Source: Candidatus Sulfopaludibacter sp. SbA3 (lineage in GTDB: Bacteria > Pseudomonadota > Alphaproteobacteria > Caulobacterales > Hyphomonadaceae). From it: a DNA stretch of 64,000 nt. Below are positions 63,121-64,000 of the stretch, in pieces. Where the stretch lies: assembly GCA_945913285.1 (NCBI GenBank), contig CAMEDD010000007.1:17900-81899 (forward strand), read 5' to 3'. The notes below the pieces were generated by a model. The model had not been told where the DNA came from, did no database searches, and saw only the letters and a program-made list of their open reading frames with translations. Made by a program: the position numbers and the translations under genes. Position 1 is the stretch's first letter, and each line of letters starts with the position of its first letter.

Positions 63121-64000
63121 TCAGTTCGACACGAGACGCAGGTCCTGTTGGTCGAAATAGGCCTCGATCGCCGCGGCAATGGCATTGACCGAGGCCTGCC
63201 GACCCTTGTCCGACGCGAGGCGCTTGGCATCGTCCGCATTCGTCAGGAAGCCGAGCTCCAGCAGCACCGCCGGCACATCCGGCGCGAGCAGCACGTAGAA
63301 ACCCGCATTCCGATGCGTACCCCTCAGGACAGGACCAGCCTTCTCGAGTTCTGGCAGCAACAGCTCCGCAAACTCCGCCGAGCGCGTCTTCGTTTCCCGC
63401 TTTACAAGGTCTTCGAGAATCCCGCTGACCTCTTCAGTCGAGCCGTCCTCGATGGCGATCTTCCAGTCATTCTTGTCGGCTTCCCGGTCGATGCGCGTCT
63501 CGCCCCGCGCCGAGATCGTATAGACCGAAGCGCCCGATACCGTCTTAGACGCCGCCGCGTCCGCATGCAGGGAAATGAACAGCTCCGCGCCCCACTCCCG
63601 CGCGATCGTCACCCGGTTCTCCAGCGCGATATAGCCGTCGGTCTCCCGGGTCAGCTTCACGGTATAGCGGCCCGTGCGCTCAAGCTGCGCCTTGAGCGAC
63701 AAGGCCGCTTTCAGCGTGATGTCCTTCTCCTTGCCGCCTGTCAAAGCCAGCGCGCCGGGGTCTTTCCCGCCATGGCCGGGGTCGATCACGACCACATGCT
63801 TGCCTTTCCGCCCGCCGCGCCCGGCCTTGCGCCCTGCGTCCCGGCCTCCGGCCAGCTGCTGCACCGCATCGGTGCGCGCCTTGGCAAACTCGGTCTCCAG
63901 TTTCGCCAGCTTCTTGGTGTCGCGCCGCGCCGAAATCGTGAACCGGGCCCCAGAGATCGTGTCGAGATCCAGGATCACCCGGTAGGCCTGCTCCTTGCCC
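63121..64000 (-). CDS. N-acetylmuramoyl-L-alanine amidase AmiC-type (5' end outside window)
   Basis: The C-terminal 292 residues of a periplasmic zinc amidase that cuts the peptide from murein during cell separation. The visible part begins at the end of an AMIN domain (KEQAYRVILDLDTISG), a basic linker (RKAGRGGRKGK), then the amidase_3 domain with HVVVIDPGHGGKDPG, LENRVTIARE, FISLHADAA and VLLELGFLTN, i.e. all zinc and catalytic residues. The helix RETKTRSAEFAELLL is the usual regulatory element. Frame is open to the window edge. Confidence 0.93.
   Translation of the reverse strand, partial: GKEQAYRVILDLDTISGARFTISARRDTKKLAKLETEFAKARTDAVQQLAGGRDAGRKAGRGGRKGKHVVVIDPGHGGKDPGALALTGGKEKDITLKAALSLKAQLERTGRYTVKLTRETDGYIALENRVTIAREWGAELFISLHADAAASKTVSGASVYTISARGETRIDREADKNDWKIAIEDGSTEEVSGILEDLVKRETKTRSAEFAELLLPELEKAGPVLRGTHRNAGFYVLLAPDVPAVLLELGFLTNADDAKRLASDKGRQASVNAIAAAIEAYFDQQDLRLVSN

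Noticed and set aside
1..64000. tRNA, rRNA, CRISPR array, insertion sequence, prophage or integrase
   Set aside because: I scanned the intergenic regions for tRNA-like T-arms, regular spacer repeats and transposase or integrase motifs and saw none; a covariance-model scan would be decisive.

Overview
The window reads as a chromosomal segment of a GC-rich alphaproteobacterium. The best guess is the Hyphomonadaceae/Caulobacterales side, because of the glyQ...glyS-ppdK neighbourhood, a TIGR02301 protein, a CC0125/CC1285-type lipoprotein, DUF2007 next to a polyprenyl synthetase, and several lipobox and Tat-type exported proteins. This assignment is inference from gene content. It is ordinary gene-dense chromosome: I see no phage, plasmid, insertion sequence, CRISPR array, rRNA or tRNA.

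Layout. 0-9 kb: the end of a TonB-dependent receptor, ttcA, an acyl-CoA dehydrogenase, a TauE/SafE permease, a NodD-like LysR regulator with a likely autoregulatory operator, a KefB-type K+/H+ antiporter, and a DUF2975/XRE membrane-protein/regulator pair behind its own palindrome. 9-19 kb: two crotonases around tadA, then rsmD, a frameshifted patatin, an RNA m5U methyltransferase with a Nudix hydrolase, two SDR/nitronate-type oxidoreductases, and two tiny acidic exported proteins. 19-27 kb: kup, a membrane-anchored hydrolase, a damaged AraC-GyrI regulator with an MGMT-like partner, corA, a PQQ-type sugar dehydrogenase and a D-2-hydroxyacid dehydrogenase. 27-39 kb: TIGR02301-GGT-UdgB-APH kinase-alcohol dehydrogenase, then dapA-smpB, slt, a dicarboxylate symporter, and exported M20 and S41 hydrolases. 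39-47 kb: the de novo NAD operon nadA-x-nadB-nadC with an unknown exported protein inside, an SDR, an O-methyltransferase pseudogene and a SleB-type cell-wall hydrolase. 47-58 kb: ppdK, glyS and glyQ with small exported, redox and methyltransferase genes between them. 58-64 kb: polyprenyl diphosphate synthase, a MraY/WecA-like transferase, ispE, a TPR lipoprotein and an AmiC amidase, i.e. isoprenoid supply next to the envelope machinery that uses it.

The most striking theme is gene decay. At least five loci carry lesions: patatin (one frameshift), a membrane protein at 15 kb, a crotonase at 18.4 kb (two frameshifts plus a deletion, inside a giant palindrome), an SRPBCC fragment at 23.3 kb, and an O-methyltransferase at 45 kb (nonsense codon, deletion, frameshifts). 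An AraC regulator has also lost half of its DNA-binding domain in frame. Neighbouring housekeeping genes are intact, so general sequencing error is a poor explanation. I did not find a convincing wholly new multi-gene system. The best candidates for something undescribed are the unknown exported protein in the nad operon, the DUF2975/XRE operator, the AraC-GyrI/MGMT-like pair, and the charged-repeat exported protein at 53 kb.
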